Assembly: GCA_018398805.1 (NCBI GenBank)
Contig: JAGFBZ010002268.1
Coordinates: forward strand, 1,860,001 to 1,924,000
From: Hirundichthys speculiger
Lineage: Eukaryota > Chordata > Actinopteri > Beloniformes > Exocoetidae
Direction: 5' to 3'
DNA: 64,000 nucleotides
Shown here in pieces: positions 11,973-51,079 of this stretch (position 1 is its first letter; the number at the start of each line of letters is the position of its first letter). The position numbers were made by a program, and so were the translations under genes. The notes beneath the pieces are model-generated. The model searched no databases. It saw only the letters and a program-made list of their open reading frames with translations, and had not been told where the DNA came from.

Positions 11973-14214
11973 TAGACCTAGATAAAGAAAAGAGACAAGA
12001 AGCCAAAACAAGTATTTTGAGTATGTTGCACAACCTGGAAAAAAAAAAAAACCTACTCAGTCACTCTCCACTCCCTCCATATCCTCCACCACACAGAGCA
12101 AGTTCCTCCCCACCCAAGATATCAGAGAGCACAGTCACACTTCCAGACCTTCGAGGTTTCAGCCCATTCACCCATCTGCCACAAAATGTCCCCAGAACGA
12201 CAGGGCCATTCACAGCAATGCTTTCCCCCCATTGTGAACAACAAAAGGAGGACATGAACACTGAAAAATTAATTACGTGGCATAAAAGGAAGACAAACCA
12301 AGAACAAACTCAGATTACTCTATATTTAGTAGAGTTGAAAAAAAGATAAATCCACAAACTCAAAAGATCAAAATTAAATGGTTTTATTTGCTATGATTTT
12401 GAGCTCTAGGTTCTTCCAAAAGTTCTGTGATAAACAAGTGGAATGTCTATGATCTTGAGTGTTTTTATTGTATATTCATGTGAAAAGACAGGCCATTTGT
12501 TTACAATGGATCAATGTATTCTCACTGAGTGTTTTGGAGAGAGCACTGTGAACATCTGAGTATGGATGTGTGCAGTGATGGACTGAGTCGCCCTCTGGTG
12601 GCAGTATACTGAGTTTCATCTGCTCAACACCTCTTATCGTCTGGTATATCCACCAGTCGTGCAGTGGAGCCAAACTTTGAAGTGTCAGTAACATTTTAAG
12701 CTCTAATTAAGATCCAAATTTATAAATATACCAAACATACCTGATGGATTTTTCTGATATTTGTATGGAACTATGTATGCAAGATTTACTACATTCTCAC
12801 AATGATGTGATTAATTTTCCAGCTATAACAAACTGAAACACTAATTAAAATGTGATTGTAGACTGATTATGAACCAATGAGCCATGACAACAGAGGTGTA
12901 AAAGTCTTTGCCTTCAGGTCAGGATTTTTGTCTTTGTGATCCCTGAACATCCTTTAGATGTGATAGTTTTTGTATTTTTGTTTAGATATGAGGTCACATT
13001 TTCTCATTATCCTCTTTGTTGTCATCTTACATTGTGGTATCTTTTTGCATTTTTTTATGTCATAATCCTCTTTGAAATTCTGTTTTATAGTAGGCTACAT
13101 CATTGTGGTCTTGGTGCATAAACATTTGATCACAGTGCATCTTTTTGTGGCCACTGCACATCTTTCTCATATTCTTGGCCATGTGCTGTAGTGTGTGCAT
13201 CTTTAATTCTATGTGACTTTGAAGGCTATACTTTTCATTCATCATCTTTGTTTTATTGGCATATATTTTTAAGTCTCTTTGTAGTCATTTTTCCTCCCTT
13301 TGTGATGATTTTACATTTCTTTGTGCACCTATGTTATAGTTTGCCAACAGAAGTAGATATAAGATTGTAAGAGGATCTTATGGGGTTACCATATTGTTGT
13401 AAAATAAATGATATATTCAACTTTAACTGGCCTCTATTTTTGTCTTTATCCTTGATCTACGTGTGATGCTATTGCAACAGTTGCTTTGGCACCAGTGAAG
13501 CAAAGCAGGGACCTACTGTGTCAAACAGAGGCAAGAAACATGGCTGGATGCTAAGAACTTGTGTGTGTGGGCTGGTTTAAAATTGTGATAATACCGCTTT
13601 TGGCACTCAACTCTCATTTTTCCTTATCAAACACTTGCACATTATTTATCATACACAAGTTACATGGACACGTAGGGTGAAAGTGATGTACAGAGTCCTC
13701 CCTCTTGATTACATGCACGTGTTACATTTGAGCTCTACTTAAGCTATCATTTTCTGTACAATTAATCTTCTACTCTTCAGGAGCATTCAAGTCCTTGGCT
13801 TCATTACACCAATTTCTGGATTTCCTCCCTTCATTTATCTCAGCACACAAAAAGTCTTCATTCTTCTCTTACAGAATCAAGGATCTGCCTTCCTCTTGTG
13901 GGGAAACTCTGCACAGCACATGAGTTGTTTTTTTTTCTTTTTTTTCTCCTTCGCTGTCTGGGCTGGAAAGAGAAGAGTTGTCAGACAGCTGTCAGTTGAA
14001 TCAACCATTTGACTTCCAGTTCCATAATTTGTCAAATGGCCTCTTCTTATATCTGGTATGAAAGTGAAAGATGGACAAAATGGCTTTCTGGATATAGCCT
14101 TGCAGAAGTAGTAAAATAAATAAATCAATCAATGAATGGGTTAACCAATCAAAGTTCAGTCTTTAAAAAAACACTTGCCATAGATGCTTAAGAAATGTAA
14201 GGGCCAAGGTTTAC
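11973..14214. other. Intergenic, nothing recognised
   Basis: A 127-codon plus-strand frame at 11966-12349 begins inside the MITE end and has no domain, so it is not called. The rest is AT-rich with no gene or clear repeat. Confidence 0.45.
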
Positions 14215-14421
14215 TGGGTCTGCCTAAGGAGCCTTGACTCTTTACCAGGTCCTCCTTCTGATAGGGGCACGTCCAGAACGCCTCCCTTGAAAGGTGTCCA
14301 ACAGATATCCCAACCAGATGCCCAGACTACCTCAACTGACTCGAGTTAGAGGGACCAGTGACTCTACTCTGAGATCCTCCCAGAAGACTGAGCTCCCCAC
14401 CCTGTCAATCTAAGACAACCG
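14215..14421 (-). mobile_element. Degraded LINE 3' fragment
   Basis: Matches the C-terminal coding part of the LINE at 2153-3534 in the same orientation: shared stretches such as CAACCAGATGCCC, CTCTACTCTGAG and CTCCCAGAAGACTGAGCT in equivalent order, but with many substitutions and deletions. It is an older copy than the first. Confidence 0.75.
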
Positions 14422-14822
14422 CCAAATTATTTTCTTCCATTCCCATACATATGAACTGATATTTTTAGTTGACATCCCTAAAATGTATTAATATATGATG
14501 TTGTTTTAAGTGCTATAATGTCATAATGTTGTAATCTGCAAAAGTGTAATCAAAGAAACAACAATGGTGAAACAGCATTTTTATTATTTTTATTTATGTT
14601 GACTTTTAAACATTTCATTGTCAACAATTTCAAATAAAGTCTGCAAGAAATAAGGGTCAGATTTTAGGAGTAAGTCACTACCACAGTTGCATTACCAATA
14701 TGGAATAATTTAGCATCTAAACAAGTTTGGCACTTTTCTAATACATACTGATTTTTATACAGTAGCTATATTTTATTTATCTAGCTTATTTTTTTCTTTC
14801 CTTTTTATTTATTTATTTTTTT

Positions 14823-14853
<31 letters not shown>

Positions 14854-15128
14854 GGGGCATTTTTGTATTTATGCTGTTTTTTTTACACATGCCAAAGCCA
14901 ATCTAGGATTTTTTTTTGTTTTGTCTTTTTGTGTATTTTAAGTGAACATAATCAAAATGCTCGATATGATCACAAATTTAACACCATGGCCTAATGTAGG
15001 TGTAGGTTTAATGGTATTGTTTATGTACTATAAAACATGTATACAGTGACAGATTATTACAAAATGAATCTTTCCATGTAAACTTTAGTTAACAAACAAC
15101 CAAACTTCAACAACAAAACCCCACCCAG
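14422..15128. other. AT-rich DNA upstream of anp32a with T/G run
   Basis: No gene. A poly(T) tract at about 14817-14832 is followed directly by G25 at 14833-14857. Confidence 0.6.
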
Positions 15129-15348
15129 TTTTATAAGAGGCGGCCTCATTGGCCCGCGTGTCTGTAAATCCGTTCCCTCTTTATTTGGCTCTTCCCATTG
15201 GTCGGCGGTGACGACAATCCTCAAATGTGCTCCCGCCCACCGAGCGGATCAAGTTTGAATGAACAACAGCAGTCTGCTCTGGAGGTGGTATTTGCATTTG
15301 CAGTAATTATTAAAAGTCCGTATCGTATCACGGGTGCGTCGATCAAGG
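15129..15348 (+). promoter_or_regulatory. anp32a: anp32a promoter and 5' leader
   Basis: A locally GC-rich stretch just before the anp32a start codon. It holds a TTTATAAGAG element near 15130, two inverted CCAAT boxes (ATTGG at 15148 and 15197, 49 bp apart, the NF-Y arrangement), a CCCGCCC-type GC box near 15232 and a perfect inverted octamer ATTTGCAT at 15290-15297. The transcription start is not marked by sequence; a start between the second CCAAT box and about 15260 would fit. Confidence 0.6.
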
Positions 15349-22298
<6,950 letters not shown>

Positions 22299-22551
22299 GA
22301 ATCCTCCTTAAGCTAAGTTGTGAACTGTTTTAAACTTGTATTTCCCAGTCACTTCCCTACAAACTTATATATCTTTTCCCCAGTTTCGTATTGCAGGAAG
22401 GGTGGTTTTTGTTATTGGCCAGTCAGATTGATGGAATTACTTGGAGGGGAATATCAGTAGAATTTCTGTATCTTTTCTGCTCCTGTGTATTCCAGTCTAC
22501 ATGTCCACTTTTAACAGCTTTGTGGACACCAGTTTTATAATATCAAAGTAT

Positions 22552-22557
22552 AATAAA
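22552..22557 (+). terminator. anp32a: anp32a poly(A) signal AATAAA
   Basis: A canonical AATAAA 254 bases past the anp32a stop codon, followed by a TGTGTT-type GU-rich element near 22580. Cleavage around 22573-22580 is expected. Confidence 0.75.
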
Positions 22558-22575
22558 TATAAACCTTTTGGAGAA

Positions 22576-24093
22576 ATCTCTGTGTTCTCACCATTTGTGT
22601 AAAACAAGTTTCCAATGGCTTATGTATTTTTTGACCTCCATATTCAAAAGCAAAATACAAAATGAAACAAAAAAGAGTGCATGTCTAATACATTTTAAAG
22701 TCAACTACTGGTATTCATGTATGGCTGTCCTCTTCTCGTCTTAAACTAAATGTTTTGCATTGTATTTTTTTTTTTTTAATGTAAGTTATGTGTTTGTAGT
22801 ATTACCAGTATGCCAATACTCTGCTGTCCTGACGTGAAATTTCTGTCTCAACGTGCACAGTGTGACCCTCACAGGGAATATTTTTAAATGATGTCTGCCC
22901 TTGTCAAAGCCGCTCCTCCTCGTCCTCCTCAAATCCTCAGCTTTGATAGTTCGGATATTACGTGTTTTTGTAAATAATGACCAAATCTATTTTTTTGTAT
23001 TCTCTTTGATGATGGCAGACATTGAACAGATAACTGAGGTAAAACTATGAATTGTAATAAAATATTAAACATGTGTGCTGCTTTATCAGAGATACGCAGT
23101 GTGAAATTTCTTGGATTTGAAATTTGTATGCAGAATCTTTCCATAAAGACAAAATGTTCAGCATCAGAAGTCACTCTTGTTTTGTTTTGTTTTGTTTGTT
23201 TGTTTTTTTCCTTCATGTCCTTTTCTGGTACACAGAGTTGGCAGCGTTGGAATAAGTAGTGCAGATAATTACTTGCTTTAAATGGAGATTACAACCACAA
23301 TTTATGTGCATTGAAAATTTGTTTAAAAGTGTAAACTCTGTAAAACACTCAATTATATGGACATTTCTGTGTTTCTTTTTCTTTTTTTTTTCTTCTTTGG
23401 TTTTGTAGTATACACGATGGTCGACTTGGCCTACCTCAGTGATTTTTCACTCCCCTTAAATCCACTGTCATCCGCCAAATTTTGTTTCCTTTTCCTTCCC
23501 GTTCACTTCAATAAATCCTTTTATATAAACTTTGAATTTTGTGGTCCTCTTATATCAACATGGTGAAATCAAATGGCCAACTAAGTACAGAAATCCAGGT
23601 CAAGCCGGTAAGGTATCAATGCCAGGCTTCTTTTTGTTCTCAAACCAGTGCAGGATGGTTTTTCCACAAAACTGAGCTGTGTATTTTTACATTTTGTTAA
23701 CACAAACAATACAATACCTATAGATCAAACTAAGCTGAATTTTGGTCCATAAACAAATCCAGTTAAATACGTTTATGACGAGCTTTACAAAACCAAAATG
23801 CTGTTTAGCAACCGAGCTACAAGAGTTTGCCATTTTTAAAAGCAGTCAAGCACTTCTTGATCATCAGACCTTTTGTTGACAGAAGTTGTTCAGTTGTTGA
23901 TTTTGAGTTCAGAGTTGACCTGCATGAGATGCCTAGCTGTAGCTTCCTGTCTGAGATGCACGAGATGCCCACCATCTGCAACTTCCTGTTTTTCAGTGGA
24001 GCTCATCAGGATCCTCTTTCAATGACCTACTTTACCTGTAGTCTGTTTCCTCCCATTTTACACACCTATGTATCCATAAATGTGACATTCAGA
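22576..24093. other. Space between the convergent genes
   Basis: AT-rich with no convincing gene. Contains a (GTTTT)n-like run near 23178 and short frames without coding character. Confidence 0.45.
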
Positions 24094-24640
24094 GTGCATT
24101 CCATTTGTATCTGGAAACTTGGAATTTCCAAAATCCAAATGCTAAGCTTCAACAGAAATGGCCACTGAGGACGAAATTCCAATTTGGAAAGTCAGAGAAA
24201 CCTCACTAACCCTGACTTCAGAATCCAACAAAACTGCTACTTGCTTCAACAACAACTTTGTAACTGGAACTTGGAATGTTCCAGTTACAAAGTTGGAAAA
24301 TTAACTGTTGCAAATGCCGGACTAGGTCTTGCTTCTGCCAGCCACTGTTAGCAATATTAATTCATAACAACATTGTACATGGTATTTGGTACATAGAGTG
24401 TATTAGCACATTCACTGATGAAAAAACAAACTGCTATGTAGATGTCTGACTTGTGAAAAAAATTATACAAAACTGTTATAAATAGGAAAATTAAAGAGTG
24501 TTCACTCTTGATGCCAGTAGCAGTCATACTGAATTGTAAAGTCAGGGTAGGTGAGATTTATCTGACTTTCTGAGTTGGAATTCCAACATCAGGGGTGTTC
24601 CAGTTGAAAATCCTGACTTCCGAGTACAAATGGAACACAC
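24094..24640. repeat. Palindromic MITE-like repeat
   Basis: The left part (GTGCATTCCATTTGTATC) is mirrored by the right (GAGTACAAATGGAACACAC), and GAATTCCAA motifs recur on both sides. A related short stretch (GACAAATGGAAGGCAC) follows near 24883. A perfect 18-bp hairpin lies inside at 24253-24295. Likely a decayed foldback element. Confidence 0.5.
24253..24295 (+). repeat. Perfect 18-bp hairpin
   Basis: Arms 24253-24270 and 24278-24295 (CAACTTTGTAACTGGAAC and its exact inverse) flank a 7-base loop. It lies in the centre of the palindromic repeat. Confidence 0.95.
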
Positions 24641-26556
24641 CAACAGTCCTGTCTTAGTTTATTCCCATTGAGACAGAAATACACATAGAACTGTTTGCTT
24701 TTTTTTTTTTAATACTGTTTATATGTGCTAACGACTGTGTACAGCATTGTCGTGAATTAGTATGGCTAACGGGCAACAGCTAGTCTGAGATTTGTAAAGG
24801 TTCATGGCATACTCCATTTTTTTTTTTTCGATTTTGGAAGTGGAATGTGGTCAGTTCAAGTATGACATCATTCCCACTTCTGAGACAAATGGAAGGCACT
24901 ATTAATTTAATCTACATTTCAAGGTTTCATATGCTGCCTAGCTTATTGTCTCATCTGAATATTTCTATCCCTGCTTTGATATGATGTGGGAAGACTTGCG
25001 ACCTTCAGTCCCTACCTTACTTTTTGCTTACAAATTCCTTTCTTGCCATGCATGCATTGGACTCTTCTTTTTCCTTGTCTTAGGCTACAGACAGCAGGAT
25101 CCATGATAAAACAACATTGAATGCCATATGGCTTGAATCAAAAACCTGACTGTTTTGACCGTGAGTTCAAGTGTAACTTCGGAGTCCGTCTTTCCTGTAT
25201 TTCTGGAGAAAAATGTTCAAAATTGAAGCAGAGGAATTTAAACTACGAAAGTAAAATTAGATATTTAAAGGAAAACACATCTCAGTTTTAGTTATATACT
25301 TAGTTAAAAGGTAAAAGGATGGTTGCTATTACAGTTTGTACTGTTAGGAATAGGCAATAAAATAACTTCATGACTTATCTGAAGTTATGCTGTTGGAGTC
25401 AAATAACAAATACAATTTAAAGTGCTGTTGCACTATTTCAACCAGAAACATTTACATAACTCACCAAGCATCACAATCATTGTTTGCTCAACCACAAAAT
25501 ACAAAAACAAAGGGATGAACAAATATACAAGTTTTTTTGCTAAAAAAAGGTAAAATGTGGCAAATAAATAGTGGCAAATATACATCACTCTCCTCCCATC
25601 CTCTAAGTTAGCCCTAAAAAATTCACCAGCACACTTCTTTTAAAACTATATTTGAGTAGTTACACAAGTCCACCACTTATGATTCCATGTCTCCTTTGCT
25701 GCTTTCCCACTTTTTAAATAGCTTTTAAAAAGTGAGAAAAAAAAAAAACTTGAAGAATGTTAACTAGCCATTCTCCCTGGGAAAAGATTGCATTGTGGGA
25801 GCTATGTGTCAGTGTTGTCAAGTCAATTTATATGCAATGTCTGTACATGAGAATAGTAGTTATGGGATGAGTGGCCTGTAAAAAAACAGGATCCACATCT
25901 GTAAAAGTCTATTTGTCTGTCAGGTGCATAACTACTTCACACCCACTCACTTTGAGATGATGTTGCAGCTTGCTGCAAACTGGGTCTGCAGCATGATATA
26001 AGGCCTTGGGGAAGAAAAGGGGGAACTGGTACTAGTCTTTTCATCATCCTGTTTTGCCATGACATGAGATGACGTGAGATTGAAATCTGCAGGTTGTTTG
26101 TTTTGGGACTGGAGGGATGTTTTCATGCTGATCAAGGCATTGCCAAATGGACAGGGCAGGTGTATTTTGACAAAGACCTAGGTGCTGTGGTTGAAAAAGA
26201 TGGCCTTAGTGATTATAACAATTGAGAATGTGCTAGGTCAGAAATTTTCTGTTTTAAAAATCAAATACCAAAAACTGACTGGATCTAAAATTTCCCCATC
26301 ATCATTCTATTGTTAAATTATAAATCCCTGAACTGCCTTGCCTCAGTTACTTATACATGACTACCACAATTTTCTAGTAATGGCATTAGATAAGACATTA
26401 TTCAACAGTTATATTGTGTACACTATGTGGGGCAGCAGGAATGAAGTCATGATACATTGTGATATCAAAAAAGTGAGGTGGGAGGGCTCAGAAGCTGGTT
26501 GGAGGTCAGAATTGGGGGCAAAGGAAACTGCTTTGCCAGTCCAGGAGGCTAAGAGG
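24641..26556 (-). other. Probable coro2b 3' untranslated region and spacer
   Basis: Sequence downstream of the coro2b stop. The nearest minus-strand AATAAA I see is at 24658-24663, which would imply a 3' UTR of about 1.9 kb. No other gene is visible. The UTR extent is inference. Confidence 0.35.
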
Positions 26557-45862
<19,306 letters not shown>

Positions 45863-46320
45863 CTGAGCAGAAAAAATAACAACGATTAGTACTTAAGTTT
45901 GACCACAGTATGCATCAAAATAGACAAAGCCACTGAAAATATTCCAGTGCCACAGATGAAGTCTTTATATTTGATTTGCCTAAAAACAGTAAAAAAGCCA
46001 AAGAGGTTCACTTTACAGTACTATGAAACAGAGTGGAAAATGAAAATCTTATAGTTTAGTAGTCAAGGTTTTGCTAAAGTTCTCAAAAGTAAAAGGTCCC
46101 AATATTTTTTGCTATGTGATGTAGATTTAGCATCTAAAAGGCAGTAGTGCCTTTAATGCAGAACCATCTTGTATGTACAAATTAACTCTAGTAGCTTTAA
46201 TATTGTTCCTTCAACAAAGACTGTGGAAATGTACCATGAAAATGAGAAAAAAAAATTGAAACTTCCTTGAATGAGCAAATTATCTTCTTTCTGCGGGTAT
46301 TATTGGCATGATGCACTGAC
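45863..46320 (-). other. Upstream of the first coro2b exon seen
   Basis: Intron or leader DNA with no exon recognised. Confidence 0.4.
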
Positions 46321-47120
46321 TCATCCAATCATTTTCTACACCTGCTTCATCTTATTCAGGGTCATGGAAGGCCTAGGGCCCAATCTTCCACCAGATCTCT
46401 TAAAGCCACCATTAAGGGATAGCAGAGAGGAGAGGTGTTCCCCTGCAAAGAATGCAATCTTCAACCTTCCTAAACCCGCTATCCCACCTGTGCTACCCGC
46501 TATATTATGCATGGGAGTGGTTAGGGCGTTCCACCTGTTAAACCAATCAGTGCGTCAGTAGCCATTGCCTTTAAGAGCAGGTTGCACTACCCGCAAACCA
46601 CTATGGAGTATCTTTTCATCCAGGTCGGAGCAGCTCTTGTGCGCAGCTCGTCTGGGACTCTGCTGTAGAGCTTTCTCCTCTTCCTTCCTCCTCCTCCTCC
46701 TCCCCCCCGCTACCCACAACCCTAAACCCAGGATCGCAAGATACCAAGTTTGTGGAAAGGGCAAAAGACACACCCATTGCCACACCTACAAAGTAAGTAA
46801 GGGAGTCTGCATAATGGGTAGCAGCTTTAGGGAGTGGAAGATTGCATTAGTGGTTAGCGGAGTTCCTAAACCAGCAATTTAAGGGTAGCGGCTAGTGTTA
46901 ATGGGTAAGAGGAAGTGTATGATCGGGGCCCAGCTTTGATGCAAGAGGCAGAATACAATCTGGACTGGTAGTCAGTTCATCCCGGGGTCACACTGAAAAG
47001 TGCACGCTCACACACCCAGTAAAAACCATGCAAGCACAGGTAGAACAACTCCAAACAGAGAAGGCCCCGGCTGGAATTTGAACATGGAATCTCCTAACTA
47101 TGAAACAACACTGTTAACCA
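46321..47120 (-). mobile_element. Retroposon 3' region split by a later insertion
   Basis: The left piece (46321-46374: CATTTTCTACACCTGCTTC then CAGGGTCATGG) and right piece (46931-47120: CTGGACTGGTAGTCAGTTCA, CTCCAAACAGAGAAGGCCCC, TTAACCAGTG) belong to one common fish retroposon. They are separated by copy C. The left end matches, inverted, the stretch preceding the GGAT array at 61400. Confidence 0.75.
46375..46930 (+). mobile_element. GGGCC-family element, copy C (nearly complete, short form)
   Basis: Runs from GGGCCCAATCTTCCACC to GTATGATCGGGGCCC. Internally deleted relative to copy A: it joins the AGAGCTTTCTCCTCTTCC segment to the right-hand arm and lacks the long hairpin. Inserted within a retroposon. 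Confidence 0.85.
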
Positions 47121-49207
47121 GTGAAATCTAATGTCATATTTACATCCTCCAAACCCACTCAGAGAGTGGGCTGGCCCATCTGTGCAGACATGATAACGGT
47201 CACATGTGTGGTAGTGGGAAATCATCCAAACCTGTAATGGGTGTGAGACTTCTGAGTAGTGAAAACTGTGTGGAAAACTGCTTTGACACTAGTTACGTTG
47301 CTTTAGAGGCGGTTTAATGTGTGATTAAGGAAAAGCAATTGAAAAAACAATCCTCTAAATGTCACAATGACAAAAAAAAAAAAAGGGGGGGGGGGGGGTT
47401 TCATACACAGCAGATTTCAGTATGCTTTGTTGTTTGCCACTGTACTGTGTTTCACTGAGGCGAAAAGAAAAGTGGCCATTGTTTGAAGCCACAGTACACA
47501 ACAGAACAGAATTAGTTGCATTTGACCCGGGGTTTCTTTTGTTATTTATATCGTCTCATGGATGCACTGGTGGACCTCTTGATTTTTGGTATCAGGTGGC
47601 TCAGCCACAAAACATCGAAGTCAAATGATCCAGAGGGACAGAAGCTGTGGGAATTTCTTATGGATATATACAACCCACATTTTGAGAAATTCTCTGATAC
47701 AGGATGGGCTTATGAGCATTATTTCAGGTAACACCACTGATGGTAACTATTATCAGTTTGCAAAGGAACCCGTGAGGAGGAGATTCATGACTATTGTCAG
47801 ATCAGTTGCAGCCAATGCCGGATGACATCAGGCAATCTTCTATTCAGCATTGTTCTGCAGAACCGGAGGGGAGCTGCTGGTGGTGGGAGTGGTGTATGCC
47901 TGCAGATAGAAACATCCTTTGACCATGTTGCTGTTGTCTCGAAGCATGCTGGAGAAATGTCAACCAGCTGGCTACATGAGGATGTATGGTCACCCTGCTT
48001 TCACTTCAGCATCTAAAATATCATGGATTCTAATGATTAGTTGATTGTTTGATTATTCATGAAAAAATATTTTTTTCAAATTTTTTTAAAGGAATTTCAA
48101 GCATGTTTTATATTTTTGTGTCTTTTTTTGATTCAGTGTTAAAATATGTGTAGTTCTTAATAAAGTATACATTTTCTTTTGTTCTAGTGCATTGTTTTAC
48201 AGAGGCAATATTGCACAGAAAAACAAAAAACAACTTTTGCAGCCATGTTCTCAGCCCCAAGATGAGGTTTGTAGCTATTTTTGAAGTAATGCCTTGCAAA
48301 AGTGTTTTGCAAGCGAATAGTTTGTGGTGATTTATTATCTTTACACAATCCACACAAATGAATATAAGATTGGCTTCATATTTCTCATTCTTGTAAAGAT
48401 CCTCACACATTTCCATGCTTGTCAGCACACCTGCCTATACACAGAAGAATCTGTACTGCTGACAACAAAATACTGCTCAGAATAAATGAAAGGTCACACA
48501 GTTATAAATAACCCTTATTCTGAAACTTCAAGCATTTTATTACCACTGTCACATCTCTTTCTGTAAGTTTTTTAATTAAATATTTTTGCAGTGACTTATA
48601 TCCAGTAAGCAGCACATAAACATCTCACCCTCGCCCTATTTGCACACATGTTGTCTGATGTGAGGCCATGTCTGCACGAGCAGCATAATGGCAGCTTGTT
48701 AAAGAATTAATGAAGAACAGAGGAGCAGCAGTAAGTGGCCTGAGGGACAGTTAGAGGAGACGGACAGGGGAGACGCGCCTGCTTTGAGTCCTCTTTACAA
48801 CGATGCTCATTCATTGGTGATGGTTTTCTGGCACAGAGAGGATTTCTGTCTGAGTGTGTCCTTCCTATCTTACGAGGGGTTCCAACACAACAACTCTCTC
48901 TCTCACACACACACGCAGAACATGCAATGAAATGCACACACATAAAAACACATAGGGAAGAAATGGCTTTTCATCTGTCTTATCACAAGACTTATGGCTG
49001 ATGTGCATGATTCTGTCTGCTGATGGACAGAATAGGTCATCCTAAGTTTGCAGACAGTTTTTGCTTCTGAATATTTTCACCACAGGACTGATTTCATGCC
49101 AGGTGGGATTCATATAAAACCTCCTTCATGTTTCACAGATGTTACACATGTGAACAGCTCACTAAAGTCCTGCTAAGCTCGCTACTGAAATGATCACCTT
49201 ACCTTAC
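47121..49207. other. Upstream/intron-1 region of coro2b
   Basis: G14 run at 47385-47398. From about 47510 to 48010 the plus strand has longer open frames (for example YNPHFEKFSDTGWAYEHYF) that look coding-like, but they fall in two frames, contain stops and match no family I know. The rest is AT-rich. Confidence 0.35.
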
Positions 49208-49290
49208 CGGCGTCCTTATCGTGACACTTCAGTCACTGAGTCCCTGTGGCCTTCTCAGACTGCAATCATCCACCCTCCTTTATAAATGAG
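49208..49290 (-). promoter_or_regulatory. Possible TATA promoter and first exon of coro2b
   Basis: On the minus strand TTTATAAAGG (near 49273-49282) is followed about 65 bases later by CGCCG then GTAAGGT, a good splice donor at 49207. A short noncoding first exon of about 40 bases, spliced to the ATG-starting exon at 45862, would fit. The evidence is only motif spacing. Confidence 0.25.
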
Positions 49291-50902
49291 CTGCCAGGCG
49301 CTCCTCTCTTCCTTCCTTCCCCTTTCGAATGCAAGCAGTCGGCCTGTGTCTGCTCTGTCTCCTTCTCTCTCATGTTGTTCTGCCCCCTCCCCTTAAAGTT
49401 CGCTCTTCCCACCCTCTTCTCCTCCTACTAGTGCTGATAGCTGCAGGATCAGCACTCCCCCTTTCTTCGTCTTACCCCTCTCTCCCATCCTGCCACTCAG
49501 CCAACCCTCTGCATCTCTCTGTCTCCACTGCAGACCAGCTTCAACTCAGGCAGCGCAGCAGTATTGGAGTAAAGGCCATTTATCTCTCACCCACTGCTTG
49601 TTTGGAATCACAAGAACTTACTGGTTGATTCCCAGAACCACTCTTAAGTTTCTTTTTGCTCTTTGGATTTATTTATTTTGTTTATTTATTTTTTGTTAAT
49701 CTCGTACCACAATGTTGTCGTCTAGTATTTGCAGTCCATTTTTTTGCAACTGTGAATGCTGATGGCAAATGCAGCAGTGATAAAGGAGAGATGATAACAT
49801 TTTCAGCAAAAATAACAAATAGCTTTGACTGTTGCCCTTTATGGACTAAATAATAATACATACAATGACTTTAGAAGACACATCCCCCTTATTGAGCTGT
49901 ATAATATTGTTATGTCAAGACTACAGAGAAAAAAAAAAACATTTTTATACATTCAGTAGATTTTACATATATTTGTGAATACAATACCTTACATTTAAGC
50001 AAGTTTTTTTTTTTTTTTTTTTTTTAACTTCGGATGCCCTCCAGTAAAAGAATAGGAAAAGTATATTCATGAAATGAAGTTTTCCATACCTTAAACAATC
50101 ATTAGACTGTTTGAAAATTGACAAAGAACAGTTTTCCATCATTCAACATTCAGGTATTTAGTATTTAATGAGAAAGCTACTATTGTTAAGAACAACACAA
50201 TTTGCCTTGTCTGTGATAGATATGCAATTTTAAACACCAGGTAATTGGATTTATACCTATGGGAAGTTCAAAATGCTGAGAACGGAAGCAAAACATACAA
50301 CAAACAAGACCTATTGTACATATGAATTTAAAAGAAATATTTGAAAACAAAGAAAAATCTCTTGATATTGGCCCAGGTGAATACTTTCCCCCTGGATTCT
50401 GAGAATGTTTGTCTCTGCTGTTAAGTGGGCTTGTTAAACCTCTCCAGCTTTCTACTGAACCTTGGTCAGAAATTTGGGGGATTTCTTTGGCCTTTTCATA
50501 AGAAGTAAAGAGAGAAAATGAAATGAAATAAAGGGAAGCAAAGTCTCCAGATTTTGAATTCAGATTGAACACTTTCACATTTTGCTGATTGTGAGAAGCA
50601 AAATATTTAGACACTGGAGCATGTCAAAATGTTATTTTCTTTGTAATCAATGACTTTTACTTAAAATATAATATATTTCTCTGGATGTCTTTTGTTGTCA
50701 AAGCGTGTTCATAATTTAAATGCTTTATTAAGATGGGGTTGTCTTAAGTCTACTCTATGCTCAGTAGAGCTAAACATACATACTGTAATTATTATGTTGC
50801 CATGGTCCAAAATGTGTTAATAATGTCCAACAAGCAAGCAAAATAGCCTTAGTTGTATCTAAATCTATTACTGCTATTACTACCATTACTGCGATGGCTT
50901 CT
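49291..50902. other. Non-coding, nothing firm
   Basis: A plus-strand frame (49329-49628) begins with a hydrophobic, signal-like stretch but has no homology that I recognise. Poly(T) near 50007. Confidence 0.35.

Positions 50903-51079
<177 letters not shown>

Noticed and set aside
11966..12349. 127-codon plus-strand frame
   Set aside because: Starts in the MITE terminus and has no coding features beyond openness.
49329..49628. 99-codon frame with a hydrophobic, signal-like start
   Set aside because: No family resemblance, no Kozak or splice support; leucine-rich starts arise easily from CT-rich DNA.
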